Positions 17,680-27,306 of a stretch of 64,000 nucleotides of DNA are shown in pieces. The translations under genes were made by a program, and so were the position numbers. The notes under the pieces were generated by a model. The model worked only from the letters and a program-made list of their open reading frames with translations. It searched no databases and had not been told where the DNA came from. Position 1 is the stretch's first letter. Every line of letters begins with the position of its first letter. Source of the DNA: Chryseobacterium sp. LJ668 (GTDB lineage Bacteria > Bacteroidota > Bacteroidia > Flavobacteriales > Weeksellaceae); contig NZ_CP080443.1 of assembly GCF_019613955.1 (NCBI RefSeq), forward strand, positions 1,054,001-1,118,000, written 5' to 3'.

Positions 17680-18345
17680 ATGTCACAGTCGTACGAAGCT
17701 ATTTTTGAAAACAACAGAAAATGGGTTGAGGCCAAGATCACAAAAGATCCTAGATTTTTTGAAGAGCTTGCAAAAACCCAGCATCCCGATTATCTATATA
17801 TCGGCTGCTCAGACAGTAGGGTGACTGCCGAAGAACTGATGGGTACAGAACCTGGTGAAGTATTTGTCACCAGAAATATTGCAAATGTTGTCAATACATT
17901 AGACATGAGCTCAACAGCTGTTATTCAATACGCAGTAGAGCACTTAAAGGTAAAACACATCATTGTCTGCGGTCATTATAATTGCGGTGGAGTAAAAGCT
18001 GCGATGACTCCTGAAGATTTAGGGTTATTAAATCCATGGCTACGAAATATCCGCGACGTTTACAGAACACATCAGGCAGAATTAGACGCTATTGATGATG
18101 ATAAACGGTATGACAGACTTGTAGAACTGAACGTTCAGGAACAGTGTATCAACGTTGTCAAAATGGCTTGTGTGCAGGAAAGATATATTTTAGAAGAATA
18201 TCCTATAGTACACGGCTGGGTATTTGACCTCAGAACCGGGAAAATTATAGATCTGGAGATTGATTTTGAGAAAATTTTAAAAGACATCCAAAAAATCTAC
18301 AATCTTACAGGTTCAGATTGGGTTATGAGCAAAAAGACAAAATAA
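17680..18345 (+). CDS. can: beta-class carbonic anhydrase (Can-type)
   Basis: This 221-residue enzyme interconverts CO2 and bicarbonate in the cytoplasm. The zinc site is fully conserved: C43 and the D45/R47 dyad in GCSDSR, with H99 and C102 in CGHYNCGG. Numbering and length match E. coli Can almost residue for residue. It heads a four-gene cluster with a small secreted protein (7-bp gap), a SulP transporter and a second carbonic anhydrase, pointing to bicarbonate supply for biosynthetic carboxylations. Confidence 0.93.
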   Translation: MSQSYEAIFENNRKWVEAKITKDPRFFEELAKTQHPDYLYIGCSDSRVTAEELMGTEPGEVFVTRNIANVVNTLDMSSTAVIQYAVEHLKVKHIIVCGHYNCGGVKAAMTPEDLGLLNPWLRNIRDVYRTHQAELDAIDDDKRYDRLVELNVQEQCINVVKMACVQERYILEEYPIVHGWVFDLRTGKIIDLEIDFEKILKDIQKIYNLTGSDWVMSKKTK

Positions 18346-18352
18346 AAAGTAA

Positions 18353-18655
18353 ATGAAATTCTGGAGCATTATTACATTGATGATCGTCCTCAACTTCACA
18401 GCATTGCCAAGCATTGCTGCGATTGCTGACTGGAAGATCATGCAAACCAATGTGATAGTGAATGAAGAAGAAACTCACACTCACTATTCATCATTATTTT
18501 CAGTTTACGAAAAAACTTTACCGAAAACTTTGGATGTCTACGATTATCTTAAGTTTTTTGAGCCTGATCTTGAAGGCTCTTCTTTTACATTGATAGATGA
18601 CGATTTTCATCTGTCTCCTCTTCTGAGAATTTTTTCACCGCCTCCCGAAGCGTAA
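18353..18655 (+). CDS. small exported protein of unknown function in the carbon cluster
   Basis: This 100-residue protein has an N-terminal signal-type helix (residues 2-23, ending SIAA). The mature part is acidic with HTHYSS near 43-48 and a proline-rich end (IFSPPPEA). No cysteine is present and I recognise no family. It starts 7 bases after the carbonic anhydrase stop, so it is almost certainly co-transcribed. A periplasmic or outer-membrane helper of the transporter is possible, but nothing in the sequence shows it. Confidence 0.7.
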   Translation: MKFWSIITLMIVLNFTALPSIAAIADWKIMQTNVIVNEEETHTHYSSLFSVYEKTLPKTLDVYDYLKFFEPDLEGSSFTLIDDDFHLSPLLRIFSPPPEA

Positions 18656-18782
18656 ATTTGATCACAATTTCATGTATTCAAATCATTTTTGATTTGGATA
18701 TCACCACATTACATTAATTTCAAATCATTTCTGATTGATTTTAATAGATTAATTATTTACATCAACGCATTTTTCAATTGTC

Positions 18783-20378
18783 ATGAAAAAAACAAAAACT
18801 TTCTTTGGAGACATCAGAGAGAATTTCCCTTCGGGTCTAGTCGTATTTTTGGTAGCACTACCCCTTTGCCTAGGAATCGCCTTAGCATCGGGCGCACCAC
18901 CCTTATCTGGAGTAATTTCCGGAATCGTAGGTGGTTTGGTGATCGGAGCAATCAGTAATTCAAACGTATCAGTTTCGGGTCCTGCAGCAGGATTAACAGC
19001 AATTGTTTTAACGGCAATTACAGATTTGAGAGCATTCGAGCTTTTCCTTTGTGCTGGTATTATTGCAGGACTTATTCAGCTGGTTTTAGGATTTATAAGA
19101 GCCGGAAGTATTTCCAATTATTTTCCTAATAACGTCATCGAAGGCATGCTTGCCGGAATTGGCATCATCATTATTTTAAAACAGATTCCTCACGCACTGG
19201 GATTTGATAAAGATTATGAAGGGCATGAATCGATATTTGATCAAGGTTTAAATTTTAATTATTTTACTGAATTGCTCGGGGCTATACAGCCAGGCGCAGT
19301 ACTTGTAACTTTAGCCTCTGTCTCGATTTTGCTGGCGTGGGATCACGTTCCTTTTTTAAAAAGGATGAAAATGCTTCCCGGAGCTTTGGTAGCTGTCGTA
19401 GCCGGTATTTTATTGAATGAAATTTTCAAGCTTTCTGGAAGTTCCTTAGCAATTGGCTCAGAGCATTTAGTGCCTTTACCGGTACCCAAAACCATTGAAG
19501 ATTTCAAAAATCTAATTACATTCCCGGATTTCAGCGGTTTTACAAATTATAAAGTGTGGATTGCCGGAGCAACAATAGCCGTTGTGGCATCAGTTGAAAC
19601 GCTACTTTGTATTGAAGCATCTGATAAATTAGACACTCAAAGAAGAACCACCGATACCAATCTTGAGCTGAAAGCCCAAGGAATAGGAAACTTAGTAAGT
19701 TCATTTATTGGAGGACTGCCTATGACATCAGTCGTAGTACGAAGTTCTGCTAATGCCAATGCTGGAGCAACTTCCAAGGCGTCAACGATGATTCACGGTG
19801 TTCTACTGTTAGTATGTGTACTGACGATCCCTTTTTTATTAAATTTAATCCCACTAGCAACATTGGCTGCAGTATTGATTTTAGTAGGATATAAATTGGC
19901 AAAACCTGCAACATTTAAACATTTCTGGCAGCTTGGAAAATTTCAATTCATCCCATTCGTGGCAACTGTAGTGGCTATTGTGGCGACCGATCTTCTGAAG
20001 GGTGTCGGTATTGGTTTGGCGATATCTGTTTTTTATATTCTTCAGGGGAATATGAAGCGTGCGTATTATCTGAGCAGAGAAAAGCTGAACGACGCAGATG
20101 GTATCACCATAAAACTGGCAGAAGAGGTATCTTTTCTTAACAAAGCTGCGATTAAAAAGACCCTGAAAAACATTAAAGGAAATTCTACTGTGATCATCGA
20201 CGCAAGAGGAACTTCATATATTGCCACAGATGTGTTGGAAATGATACAGGATTTTGCTAATATTAGGGCAAAAGAAGAAGATATTACCGTCGAGCTTCTC
20301 GGTTTTAAAACTTCATACCGTGATTATGAAAAAGACGAAGATTCTCACGTAATCATTACTCACAAAAGAGCAATGTAA
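18783..20378 (+). CDS. SulP-family anion transporter
   Basis: This 531-residue inner-membrane protein of the SulP/SLC26 family has the family signature near the N-terminus (PSGLVVFLVALPLCLGIALA, then SGPAAGLTAIVLTAI) and a membrane core of 10 or more helices to about residue 425. The C-terminal cytosolic stretch is short and STAS-like (IIDARGTSYIATDVLEMIQDF). Family members carry bicarbonate, sulfate or other anions. Carbonic anhydrase genes on both sides make bicarbonate the likeliest substrate, as in BicA-like proteins; sulfate cannot be excluded. Confidence 0.9.
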   Translation: MKKTKTFFGDIRENFPSGLVVFLVALPLCLGIALASGAPPLSGVISGIVGGLVIGAISNSNVSVSGPAAGLTAIVLTAITDLRAFELFLCAGIIAGLIQLVLGFIRAGSISNYFPNNVIEGMLAGIGIIIILKQIPHALGFDKDYEGHESIFDQGLNFNYFTELLGAIQPGAVLVTLASVSILLAWDHVPFLKRMKMLPGALVAVVAGILLNEIFKLSGSSLAIGSEHLVPLPVPKTIEDFKNLITFPDFSGFTNYKVWIAGATIAVVASVETLLCIEASDKLDTQRRTTDTNLELKAQGIGNLVSSFIGGLPMTSVVVRSSANANAGATSKASTMIHGVLLLVCVLTIPFLLNLIPLATLAAVLILVGYKLAKPATFKHFWQLGKFQFIPFVATVVAIVATDLLKGVGIGLAISVFYILQGNMKRAYYLSREKLNDADGITIKLAEEVSFLNKAAIKKTLKNIKGNSTVIIDARGTSYIATDVLEMIQDFANIRAKEEDITVELLGFKTSYRDYEKDEDSHVIITHKRAM

Positions 20379-20421
20379 CAACAAATTTAATTTTTAATTA
20401 ACACAAAAATATATATATCGT

Positions 20422-21057
20422 ATGAAAGCACATACATCTGAAACACAATCAACCATTACTCCTGAAAAAGCTTTAGAATTTTTAAAGGAAGGAAACCAGA
20501 GATTTGTAGGTAATCTTAAAGCAAACAGAGATCTTCTGGAACAGGTAAATGCTACCCGTGAAGGCCAATGGCCATTTGCAGTGGTATTAAGCTGTATTGA
20601 CAGCCGTACTTCTGCAGAACTGATTTTTGACCAAGGTTTAGGCGATGTTTTCAGCATCAGAATTGCGGGTAATTTTGTTAATCAGGATATTCTAGGTTCA
20701 ATGGAATTTGGCTGCAACGTAGCGGGATCAAAGCTTGTCGTTGTTTTGGGACACACCAAATGCGGAGCATTGAAAGGAGGTCTTGATGCAGCGAAAATTG
20801 AAGGTATGGGGATGGATAATCTAAATCATCTTATTGATCATTTTGACCCAATTATTAAAACAATTATCAATGATGGCGAAGAACGTTCATCAGCCAATGC
20901 AGACCTTCTTGAAAGACTGAATCAGCATAATGTAAAAAATGCGATCGATGACATCCGTAAGCAAAGCTCTACACTAAAAAGATTGGAAGAAGAAGGAAAA
21001 ATTAAAATTGTTGGTGCTAATTACGATGTAGAAACCGGGGCTGTAAGCTGGTTGTAA
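20422..21057 (+). CDS. beta-class carbonic anhydrase, second copy
   Basis: This 211-residue carbonic anhydrase is distinct from the first in the cluster. Zinc ligands are C58, H111 and C114, with the D60/R62 dyad in SCIDSR and the segment LGHTKCGALKGG. It has the longer N-terminal helix and the AGNFV motif of a different beta subgroup from the Can-type enzyme, so the two are not a recent duplication. No signal peptide is visible, so it is presumably cytosolic. It follows the SulP gene by 43 bases and ends at a strong terminator. Confidence 0.92.
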   Translation: MKAHTSETQSTITPEKALEFLKEGNQRFVGNLKANRDLLEQVNATREGQWPFAVVLSCIDSRTSAELIFDQGLGDVFSIRIAGNFVNQDILGSMEFGCNVAGSKLVVVLGHTKCGALKGGLDAAKIEGMGMDNLNHLIDHFDPIIKTIINDGEERSSANADLLERLNQHNVKNAIDDIRKQSSTLKRLEEEGKIKIVGANYDVETGAVSWL

Positions 21058-21071
21058 ATAACACATTAAAT

Positions 21072-21104
21072 AAAAACGCCGGGAGCTTTGCTCCCGGCGT
21101 TTTT
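21072..21104. terminator. bidirectional terminator
   Basis: A perfect 15-bp stem (21072-21086 with 21090-21104) has a TTT loop, an A-run on one side and a T-run on the other. It serves both the carbonic anhydrase operon and the convergent pth gene. Confidence 0.92.
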
Positions 21105-21134
21105 ATATCGAATCATTTTTATTTAATCTACAGA

Positions 21135-21698
21135 TTATTTCCCGTTGAATGCAGACATGGTATTCCCAATTCCTGCAAAAACAAATGATAAACAGGCTTT
21201 AGAGAATTTTTCAATCCGCTCCCCCAGTTTTTCTTTTTCTTCTTCATTCCAAGATCCGAGAACGTAGTCAACCTGTCTTCCTTCGGGAAATTCAGCAGAA
21301 ATTCCAAATCGTAACCTTGCATAATTTTGGGTCTGCAGACTTTCTTGGATGCTTTTCAGTCCATTATGTCCCGCATCCGAACCCTTCATTTTCATTCTTA
21401 AAGTGCCGAAAGGTAAAGCCAGGTCATCTGTAACGATCATTACATTTTCCAGCGGGATATTTTCTTTCTGCATCCAGTATTTAACTGCATTTCCGGAGAG
21501 ATTCATATAAGTATCCGGTTTTAAGACAAAAACTTTTCTGCCTTTATATTTTCCTTCGGCCATCCAGCCAAAATTGGTAGTGTTAAAAGAGACTTCCAAA
21601 CTTTCTGCGATCTTCTCGGCTACTTTGAAACCTATGTTGTGACGGGTATTTTCATATTCCGGTCCTTTGTTTCCCAGACCAACAATTAAATATTTCAT
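21135..21698 (-). CDS. pth: peptidyl-tRNA hydrolase
   Basis: This 187-residue cytosolic enzyme frees tRNA from peptidyl-tRNA dropped by ribosomes. The family motif is GLGNKGPEYENTRHNIGF, with N10 and catalytic H20. The second active-site region TDDLALPFG has the aspartate pair at D91/D92, and the segment GSDAGHNGLKSI is intact. Length is normal. It is a single gene, with a TAATTTTG box 13 bases upstream. Confidence 0.96.
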   Translation of the reverse strand: MKYLIVGLGNKGPEYENTRHNIGFKVAEKIAESLEVSFNTTNFGWMAEGKYKGRKVFVLKPDTYMNLSGNAVKYWMQKENIPLENVMIVTDDLALPFGTLRMKMKGSDAGHNGLKSIQESLQTQNYARLRFGISAEFPEGRQVDYVLGSWNEEEKEKLGERIEKFSKACLSFVFAGIGNTMSAFNGK

Positions 21699-21711
21699 GA
21701 GAAATTTTTTG

Positions 21712-21719
21712 CAAAATTA
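21712..21719 (-). promoter_or_regulatory. -7 promoter box for pth
   Basis: TAATTTTG on the minus strand, 13 bases before the pth start codon. Confidence 0.5.
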
Positions 21720-21732
21720 AGAGTTATTAAAC

Positions 21733-21762
21733 AAAAAACTCAATCCGTATAGAATTGAGTTT
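21733..21762 (-). terminator. terminator of the lipoprotein gene
   Basis: AAACTCAAT pairs with ATTGAGTTT around an 8- to 9-base loop, and the minus strand ends in a T-run. It lies just downstream of the lipoprotein gene at 21785-22717. Confidence 0.75.
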
Positions 21763-21784
21763 AAATATTTTTAAAATGATGCAA

Positions 21785-22717
21785 TTACATCGGCTTGTAA
21801 ATATAATTTACTGCAAATCCTTGTGTCATATAGGTCTGTGCATCATATCTGTAAGATGTAGAGAATATAACCGGGGTCGGAATTGGAGGCACCAAATCTG
21901 TTATAGCTATTCGTTTCGGGTTGTTTGGAGAAAAAACAAAAGATTTTTTATCTCCATTTTTAACGGCTAACACTGTAGAAACTTTAAATGCAAAAGGCAG
22001 AAGGGTGTATGGATTGATTTGAGAATCATAATTCAAGAACTCAAAAGCATATCTTTCAGTTGCCGGACCATTAACACCAGCATTTATTTTACCGTAATGT
22101 CTTTCTACTTTTGAAACATTATCTCCAAGATAGGTGTACCAAGATTTTGAGTAATCCTGATATACAAAAGGAACTCCTATTACATCGGCACCGCTTTTCA
22201 TATTGATGATATCTAATTTACCTGTCGTAGAACTGTAATTAAGATCATATAAAATTTTCACTTTAGAGTTCAGCGCATAGGGTCCCGGAGTCGTAGAAGG
22301 AGGTATAGGCAAACCTCTTTTAAAGGTAGATCTGTTTTCTGAAATGATGGTCAATCTTCCCAGGTTTCCGTACGTGAATAGCTGTGTATAAACGATACTG
22401 TCTTCATCCAGATCTCCGTCACCATCGTTATCTAAGTGACCTTTGAAATCGATCTGACTAATCTTATCACCGCTCCACATCACATTGGCTACAGAATATT
22501 TATCTGTAATCACTTTTGTTAACAGTAGGCCATTATATTGGTATTCTGCAATAGTATCAGAATCTGTAATTTCTCTGAATAAAGCTCTGGGACCGTTGAA
22601 ACCGCTAGACTCATTCAAGTCGATCAGCGGGTTTCCTTCTTCGTCAGTCAGATCTTTGCAAGAATGGACAGACGCGATACCAGCAACAAGTAAAATAAAA
22701 TAGAAAAGTCGTTTCAT
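21785..22717 (-). CDS. lipoprotein of unknown function
   Basis: This 310-residue protein starts with a lipoprotein signal: a hydrophobic stretch then the lipobox SVHSC with Cys20. The mature part is beta-rich (YQYNGLLLTKV, YTQLFTYGNLGRLTII and similar strands), resembling repeat-like lipoproteins of flavobacteria. It is a diverged paralogue of the next lipoprotein gene. Both share a GPR-L--IT opening and an INPYT-LP--F segment before the last 70 residues. Function unknown; outer-membrane location is likely. Confidence 0.75.
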   Translation of the reverse strand: MKRLFYFILLVAGIASVHSCKDLTDEEGNPLIDLNESSGFNGPRALFREITDSDTIAEYQYNGLLLTKVITDKYSVANVMWSGDKISQIDFKGHLDNDGDGDLDEDSIVYTQLFTYGNLGRLTIISENRSTFKRGLPIPPSTTPGPYALNSKVKILYDLNYSSTTGKLDIINMKSGADVIGVPFVYQDYSKSWYTYLGDNVSKVERHYGKINAGVNGPATERYAFEFLNYDSQINPYTLLPFAFKVSTVLAVKNGDKKSFVFSPNNPKRIAITDLVPPIPTPVIFSTSYRYDAQTYMTQGFAVNYIYKPM

Positions 22718-22743
22718 TTCCGAAGGGATTATTTATTTTTCCA

Positions 22744-22751
22744 CAAATATA
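22744..22751 (-). promoter_or_regulatory. -7 promoter box for the lipoprotein gene
   Basis: TATATTTG on the minus strand, 26 bases before the start codon at 22717. Confidence 0.5.
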
Positions 22752-22816
22752 ATTTTTTTTTGAATAAAAAGCACGTTTTTATTTATATTCTCGTTAAACT
22801 ATCAAATGAAAACACC

Positions 22817-23713
22817 TTATAAAGCCTTATAAATATATTTTTGAGTTTGAGTTTGATCTGAAATCGGGTAATTCATCGAATCGTAAAGATAAGTAAAGTT
22901 AGGGCTCACCATTGGTGTTCCATTATATTGTACATTGTAATTGGTGACATTATTAACTGATAACAATGGGAAATTAAGCGGATGCATCAAACTCCAAATT
23001 ACAAAAAATGTTTTTGGTAAAGTTGTGTAAGGATTAATCTTATTGTCATAAGAAGTATAATTATAAGTTGTAGTCATCAAAACTGTCGAAGTCGGCACAC
23101 CAGCAGAAGTAGTAGGTCCTGTTTCTGTTACTACTTTGGTAATATTATCTCCAGTATTTGTAAAATTATAATTAGTGTATTGTGAATAGTCAGCTCCTAT
23201 TTTTTTCTTTTCTACAATTTTTGTCATTTTCCCAGCACTATCATATGTATATGCATACTCGCTCGTGAATCCAGCCGTAGTTCCTATGCTTGTATTACCA
23301 ATAGTTGAATTAATTTTCCCACCAGAATCGTAAGTGATATCAAAATTATATGCAATATTATTCGCTGGTGTAGTACCATTAACTTGCTGGTCAACTTTAA
23401 CTTTGGTAATCTTCCCAGAAGTATAAGTTACAACTGCTATTAGAAATGAATTTGGTCCACTATCTTCCCTGTAAATTGCTTTTTCAAGTATACCTCCAGT
23501 GGTTACAAACTCTTGGGTGATCTCATTATTAGCAGTAATTTTGTGTAAAATTCTTGGTCCTGTGATTGTAGTCCCAGTAGATCCACTTCCTCCTGTGCCC
23601 GTAGAGGGATTATTTATATTATTATTGATGGGATTACTCGTTGTGTTATCACAAGAAAACATGAAGCCCAGAAGTAATACTGCCACTACTTTAAAAAAGT
23701 TGTTTTTGATCAT
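22817..23713 (-). CDS. lipoprotein of unknown function, paralogue of its neighbour
   Basis: This 298-residue lipoprotein has the lipobox FMFSC with Cys21, followed by a Thr/Gly/Ser/Asn-rich linker (to about residue 50) that probably spaces it from the membrane. The body shares strand pattern and landmarks (GPRILHKI, INPYTTLPKTFFV) with the protein encoded at 21785, indicating an old tandem duplication. Each copy has its own promoter. No enzymatic motif was recognised. Confidence 0.75.
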   Translation of the reverse strand: MIKNNFFKVVAVLLLGFMFSCDNTTSNPINNNINNPSTGTGGSGSTGTTITGPRILHKITANNEITQEFVTTGGILEKAIYREDSGPNSFLIAVVTYTSGKITKVKVDQQVNGTTPANNIAYNFDITYDSGGKINSTIGNTSIGTTAGFTSEYAYTYDSAGKMTKIVEKKKIGADYSQYTNYNFTNTGDNITKVVTETGPTTSAGVPTSTVLMTTTYNYTSYDNKINPYTTLPKTFFVIWSLMHPLNFPLLSVNNVTNYNVQYNGTPMVSPNFTYLYDSMNYPISDQTQTQKYIYKAL

Positions 23714-23734
23714 AGTTTTTAATTTTTAGTCGCA

Positions 23735-23742
23735 CAAATATA
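23735..23742 (-). promoter_or_regulatory. -7 promoter box for the second lipoprotein gene
   Basis: TATATTTG on the minus strand, 21 bases before the start codon at 23713. Confidence 0.5.
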
Positions 23743-23783
23743 ATTAATTTTCAACACGACCTGATTTATTTTAAATATTTATC

Positions 23784-23815
23784 AAAAAAAATCTAAAAAC
23801 TTTCGCTTTTAGATT
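23784..23815 (-). terminator. terminator of mfd
   Basis: AATCTAAAA pairs with TTTTAGATT around an 8-base loop and is followed by a T-run on the minus strand, 46 bases after the mfd stop. Confidence 0.65.
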
Positions 23816-23860
23816 TAGATTATCTTAAATGATTCGAAAATCAGAAATTTAAAGGTGATT

Positions 23861-26800
23861 TTAAATATCAAGAATAGATTTCAACAAAATATTGACCTCA
23901 TCTACATTTTGCACTCCATCTTTCCTCATCATCAATTGGTTACCTTCTTTTCCTATTTTCTCTTTCAACTGTGCTTTTGAAGGATTTTGGGTTAAATAAC
24001 TAATAATATGTCTGAATTTATCTGTCTGATAAAATTTATCCTGTGGATTATTCGGGAAATAACCGAGGAAAATTCCGTTTTTCATAACGATTTTTTCAAA
24101 GCCAATATCAGCTGCGAGCCATTTGAGCGCAACACTTTTCAACAGATTGATGGCCTCTTCGGGTAGCGTTCCGAAACGGTCTGTCAATTCAGATTCAAAC
24201 TTCTGAAGATCAATTTCATTATCAATTTCGGCTAATTTTTGATACAGTAACAGTCTTTCTTCAGTGCTTGATATATAAAAATCAGGCAGCATCAGTTCAA
24301 GATCAGTATCGATATTGACTTCTTTTACCGATTTAAATAATTTCTGACGGTCTCCTTCATTTTCAAACAAATTTTCAAAATCTTTATCGTCTTTTAATTC
24401 TTCCAAAGCTTCCTGCATCATCTTTTGATACGTTTCGAAGCCCATCTCATTGATAAATCCGCTTTGCTCACCACCCAACAAATCTCCGGCGCCACGAATT
24501 TCTAAGTCTTTCATCGCAATCTGAAAACCGCTGCCCAAATCTGAAAACTGCTCGATAGCCTCCAGTCTTTTTCTTGCATCAGAAGTCACCATATCCAAAG
24601 GCGGCGTGATCAGATAACAAAATGCTTTTCTGTTGCTCCGCCCGACACGGCCTCTCATCTGGTGAAGATCTGCCATCCCAAATCGTTGTGCGTCATTGAT
24701 AAACATGGTATTCGCATTCGGAACGTCTACCCCACTTTCTACAATGGTTGTTGCAACCAGAACGTCATATTTTCCTTCCATAAAGTCCAGAACGTTTCTT
24801 TCAAGCTGCTTGCCTTCCATTTGTCCGTGACCGGTAATCACTCTTGCATCAGGAACCAGCCTCTGAATTAATCCGGCGATATCTTTAAGATTTTCTACCC
24901 TGTTGTTGATAAAATAAACCTGTCCGTCACGCTGCAGTTCATAAGAAACGGCATCGCGTATGATTTCTTCACTAAAGCCGATCATATGCGTTTCCACGGG
25001 CTGTCTGTTTGGCGGTGGTGTTTTGATTACGGATAAATCTCTTGCAGCCATCAATGAAAACTGCAAAGTTCTAGGGATTGGCGTTGCGGTTAATGTTAAT
25101 GTATCAATATTTGATTTCAAAGTTTTTAATTTATCCTTTACAGAAACTCCGAATTTATGCTCTTCATCAATAATCAATAGCCCTAAATCTTTAAATTTTA
25201 CCTTTTCAGAAGCCAATTGATGGGTTCCGATGACGATATCGATTTTTCCGTCTTTCAAACCGGCTATGGTTTCAGATTTTTGTTTTGCAGATCTGAATCT
25301 GTTTAAATAAGAGACAGTGACCGGAAAATCTTTCAGCCTTTCTTTAAAACTTCTGTAATGCTGAAATGCCAGGATCGTTGTCGGAACTAAAATCGCAACT
25401 TGCTTTCCGTCTGTTGCAGCCTTGAATGCAGCACGTATTGCCACTTCCGTCTTCCCAAAACCTACATCACCACAAACCAGGCGATCCATAACGGTATCAG
25501 CTTCCATATCATTTTTTACATCGATGGTAGCCTTTTCCTGATCGGGTGTGTCTTCGTAGATGAAACTTGCTTCCAACTCATTCTGAAGATAAGAATCCGG
25601 TGTGTAAGCAAATCCTTTTGCGGTTTTTCTTTCTGCATATAATTTAATTAAATCAAAAGCGATCTGCTTGACTTTGGCTTTTGTTTTCTGTTTTAAAGAT
25701 TTCCATGCAGGTGAACCGAGTTTGCTCAGAACCACTTCTTTTCCGTCCGGACCGTTGTACTTCGAAATTTTATGTAATGAATGAATACTTACATATAATA
25801 AGTCTCCATTTTTATAAGTTAATTTAAAACATTCCTGAATTTTCCCGTCATTATTTACTTTCACCAATCCCATGAATTTTCCGATTCCGTGGTCGATGTG
25901 AGCGATGTAATCTCCGACTTTCAACGACATCAAATCTTTCAGCGTCAATTGTTCAGATTTGGCAAAGGTATTTTTAGCCTTATATCTCTGATAACGGTCA
26001 AAAATCTGATGATCTGTGTAAACCAAAATTTTATGATCAGAATCTACAAAACCTTCGTGAAGTTCAGATTTAAAACTTTTAAACGAAATTTTAGATAAAC
26101 CGGATTGCGAAAAGTCGATTTCCTCAAAAATAGATTCGAGTCTTTCTTTTTGCTTATCTGTCGAAAAAGAAATCCAGGTTTCAAAGCCTTGCTGCTGTTT
26201 TTCTTCTAAATCTTCAATTAATAATTCAAAATTTTTATGAAATGACGGCTGTTGCGTTTGATTGAGCTGGAGATTTTCAGCATTGGTAAGTTCTAAGGCC
26301 TGCGAACTGAAATCTATGCTTTTAAATCTTTTATAGTCAAATAAAAACTCTTCGTCTGACATAAACAATTCTTGCGGAGTTCTGTGCGAAATATCTTTGC
26401 TTAATGTTTCGTATTTTTCCAAAGATTTTTCATAAAAACTTCTGATTTTATTTAACCCTACAACAGCATTTTTAGAAATGACGAAACTGTCTTTCGGCAA
26501 AAGCTCCAACAAAGAAACACGACTTCCCGAAACTGAAAAATTCATATTCGAAACCAATTGAAAATCTTTTACTTTATCTACAGAAAGCTGAGTTTCGATA
26601 TCAAATGTTTTTATATTTTCAACTTCATTTCCAAAGAAAGTAATTCGGTAAGGTTTTTCGTTGGAATATGAAAAAACATCAACAATTCCTCCACGTACAG
26701 AAAATTCTCCCGGTTCAGAAACAAAATCGGTCTGTTGAAACTGATAATGGGTAAGTAATTCGTCCACAAAATCAAAATCAAGCTGATCGCCAACTTTTAT

Positions 26801-27241
26801 ATGATGCGATATTGCTTTAAAATCTTCTTTCTTTAAAACCTTTTCAGACAAGGCGCCCATGTAGGCAACAATGATTTTTGGAGATTTTTCGGAATTTAAT
26901 TTATTCAAAACATCAGTCCGCAATACAAGATTGGCATTCTGGGTTTTCTCAACCTGATAAGGCTCCAGATGCGTTGCGGGAAAATACAAAACCTTTTCTT
27001 TACCTAGCAGATCTTCCATCTCAGTATTCACATACAGAGCCTCTTCTTTATCATCGACAAGATAAAGTAAGGTCTTTTTTCTCGTAAGAAAAAGTTCGGC
27101 AATAAATATTGATACGGCTGATCCTGCACTGCCTTTTACAGAAAGATGCTGATGATTTTCCAGCTGGATAAAAATTTCTTTTCCAAATTCTTTTTTAAGA
27201 AGATCAGGGAGAAAACTCTCTTTTATGGTCTTTAAATGCAT
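23861..27241 (-). CDS. mfd: transcription-repair coupling factor Mfd
   Basis: This 1126-residue ATP-dependent translocase removes stalled RNA polymerase and recruits UvrA. An N-terminal UvrB-like part includes EPGEFSVRGGIVDVFSY. An RNA-polymerase interaction domain follows near GDYIAHIDHGIGKF. The RecG-like motor has CGDVGFGKTE near residue 595, DEEH near 692 and TATPIPRT, and a C-terminal TRCF domain closes the protein. The frame is open to 27304, but a minus-strand TATCTTTG box at 27307-27314 would start transcription at about that codon. The internal ATG at 27241 starts the natural sequence MHLKTIKES. Confidence 0.95.
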   Translation of the reverse strand: MHLKTIKESFLPDLLKKEFGKEIFIQLENHQHLSVKGSAGSAVSIFIAELFLTRKKTLLYLVDDKEEALYVNTEMEDLLGKEKVLYFPATHLEPYQVEKTQNANLVLRTDVLNKLNSEKSPKIIVAYMGALSEKVLKKEDFKAISHHIKVGDQLDFDFVDELLTHYQFQQTDFVSEPGEFSVRGGIVDVFSYSNEKPYRITFFGNEVENIKTFDIETQLSVDKVKDFQLVSNMNFSVSGSRVSLLELLPKDSFVISKNAVVGLNKIRSFYEKSLEKYETLSKDISHRTPQELFMSDEEFLFDYKRFKSIDFSSQALELTNAENLQLNQTQQPSFHKNFELLIEDLEEKQQQGFETWISFSTDKQKERLESIFEEIDFSQSGLSKISFKSFKSELHEGFVDSDHKILVYTDHQIFDRYQRYKAKNTFAKSEQLTLKDLMSLKVGDYIAHIDHGIGKFMGLVKVNNDGKIQECFKLTYKNGDLLYVSIHSLHKISKYNGPDGKEVVLSKLGSPAWKSLKQKTKAKVKQIAFDLIKLYAERKTAKGFAYTPDSYLQNELEASFIYEDTPDQEKATIDVKNDMEADTVMDRLVCGDVGFGKTEVAIRAAFKAATDGKQVAILVPTTILAFQHYRSFKERLKDFPVTVSYLNRFRSAKQKSETIAGLKDGKIDIVIGTHQLASEKVKFKDLGLLIIDEEHKFGVSVKDKLKTLKSNIDTLTLTATPIPRTLQFSLMAARDLSVIKTPPPNRQPVETHMIGFSEEIIRDAVSYELQRDGQVYFINNRVENLKDIAGLIQRLVPDARVITGHGQMEGKQLERNVLDFMEGKYDVLVATTIVESGVDVPNANTMFINDAQRFGMADLHQMRGRVGRSNRKAFCYLITPPLDMVTSDARKRLEAIEQFSDLGSGFQIAMKDLEIRGAGDLLGGEQSGFINEMGFETYQKMMQEALEELKDDKDFENLFENEGDRQKLFKSVKEVNIDTDLELMLPDFYISSTEERLLLYQKLAEIDNEIDLQKFESELTDRFGTLPEEAINLLKSVALKWLAADIGFEKIVMKNGIFLGYFPNNPQDKFYQTDKFRHIISYLTQNPSKAQLKEKIGKEGNQLMMRKDGVQNVDEVNILLKSILDI

Positions 27242-27306
27242 AAAATAATATAGGGGGTAAACGACAAAAGCGATTTCGGGAGAATTCCGAAACCGTTTTA
27301 GCATTA

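Noticed and set aside
18689..18958. 89-codon frame overlapping the start of the SulP gene
   Set aside because: It lies in another frame over the conserved N-terminus of SulP and has no recognisable content.
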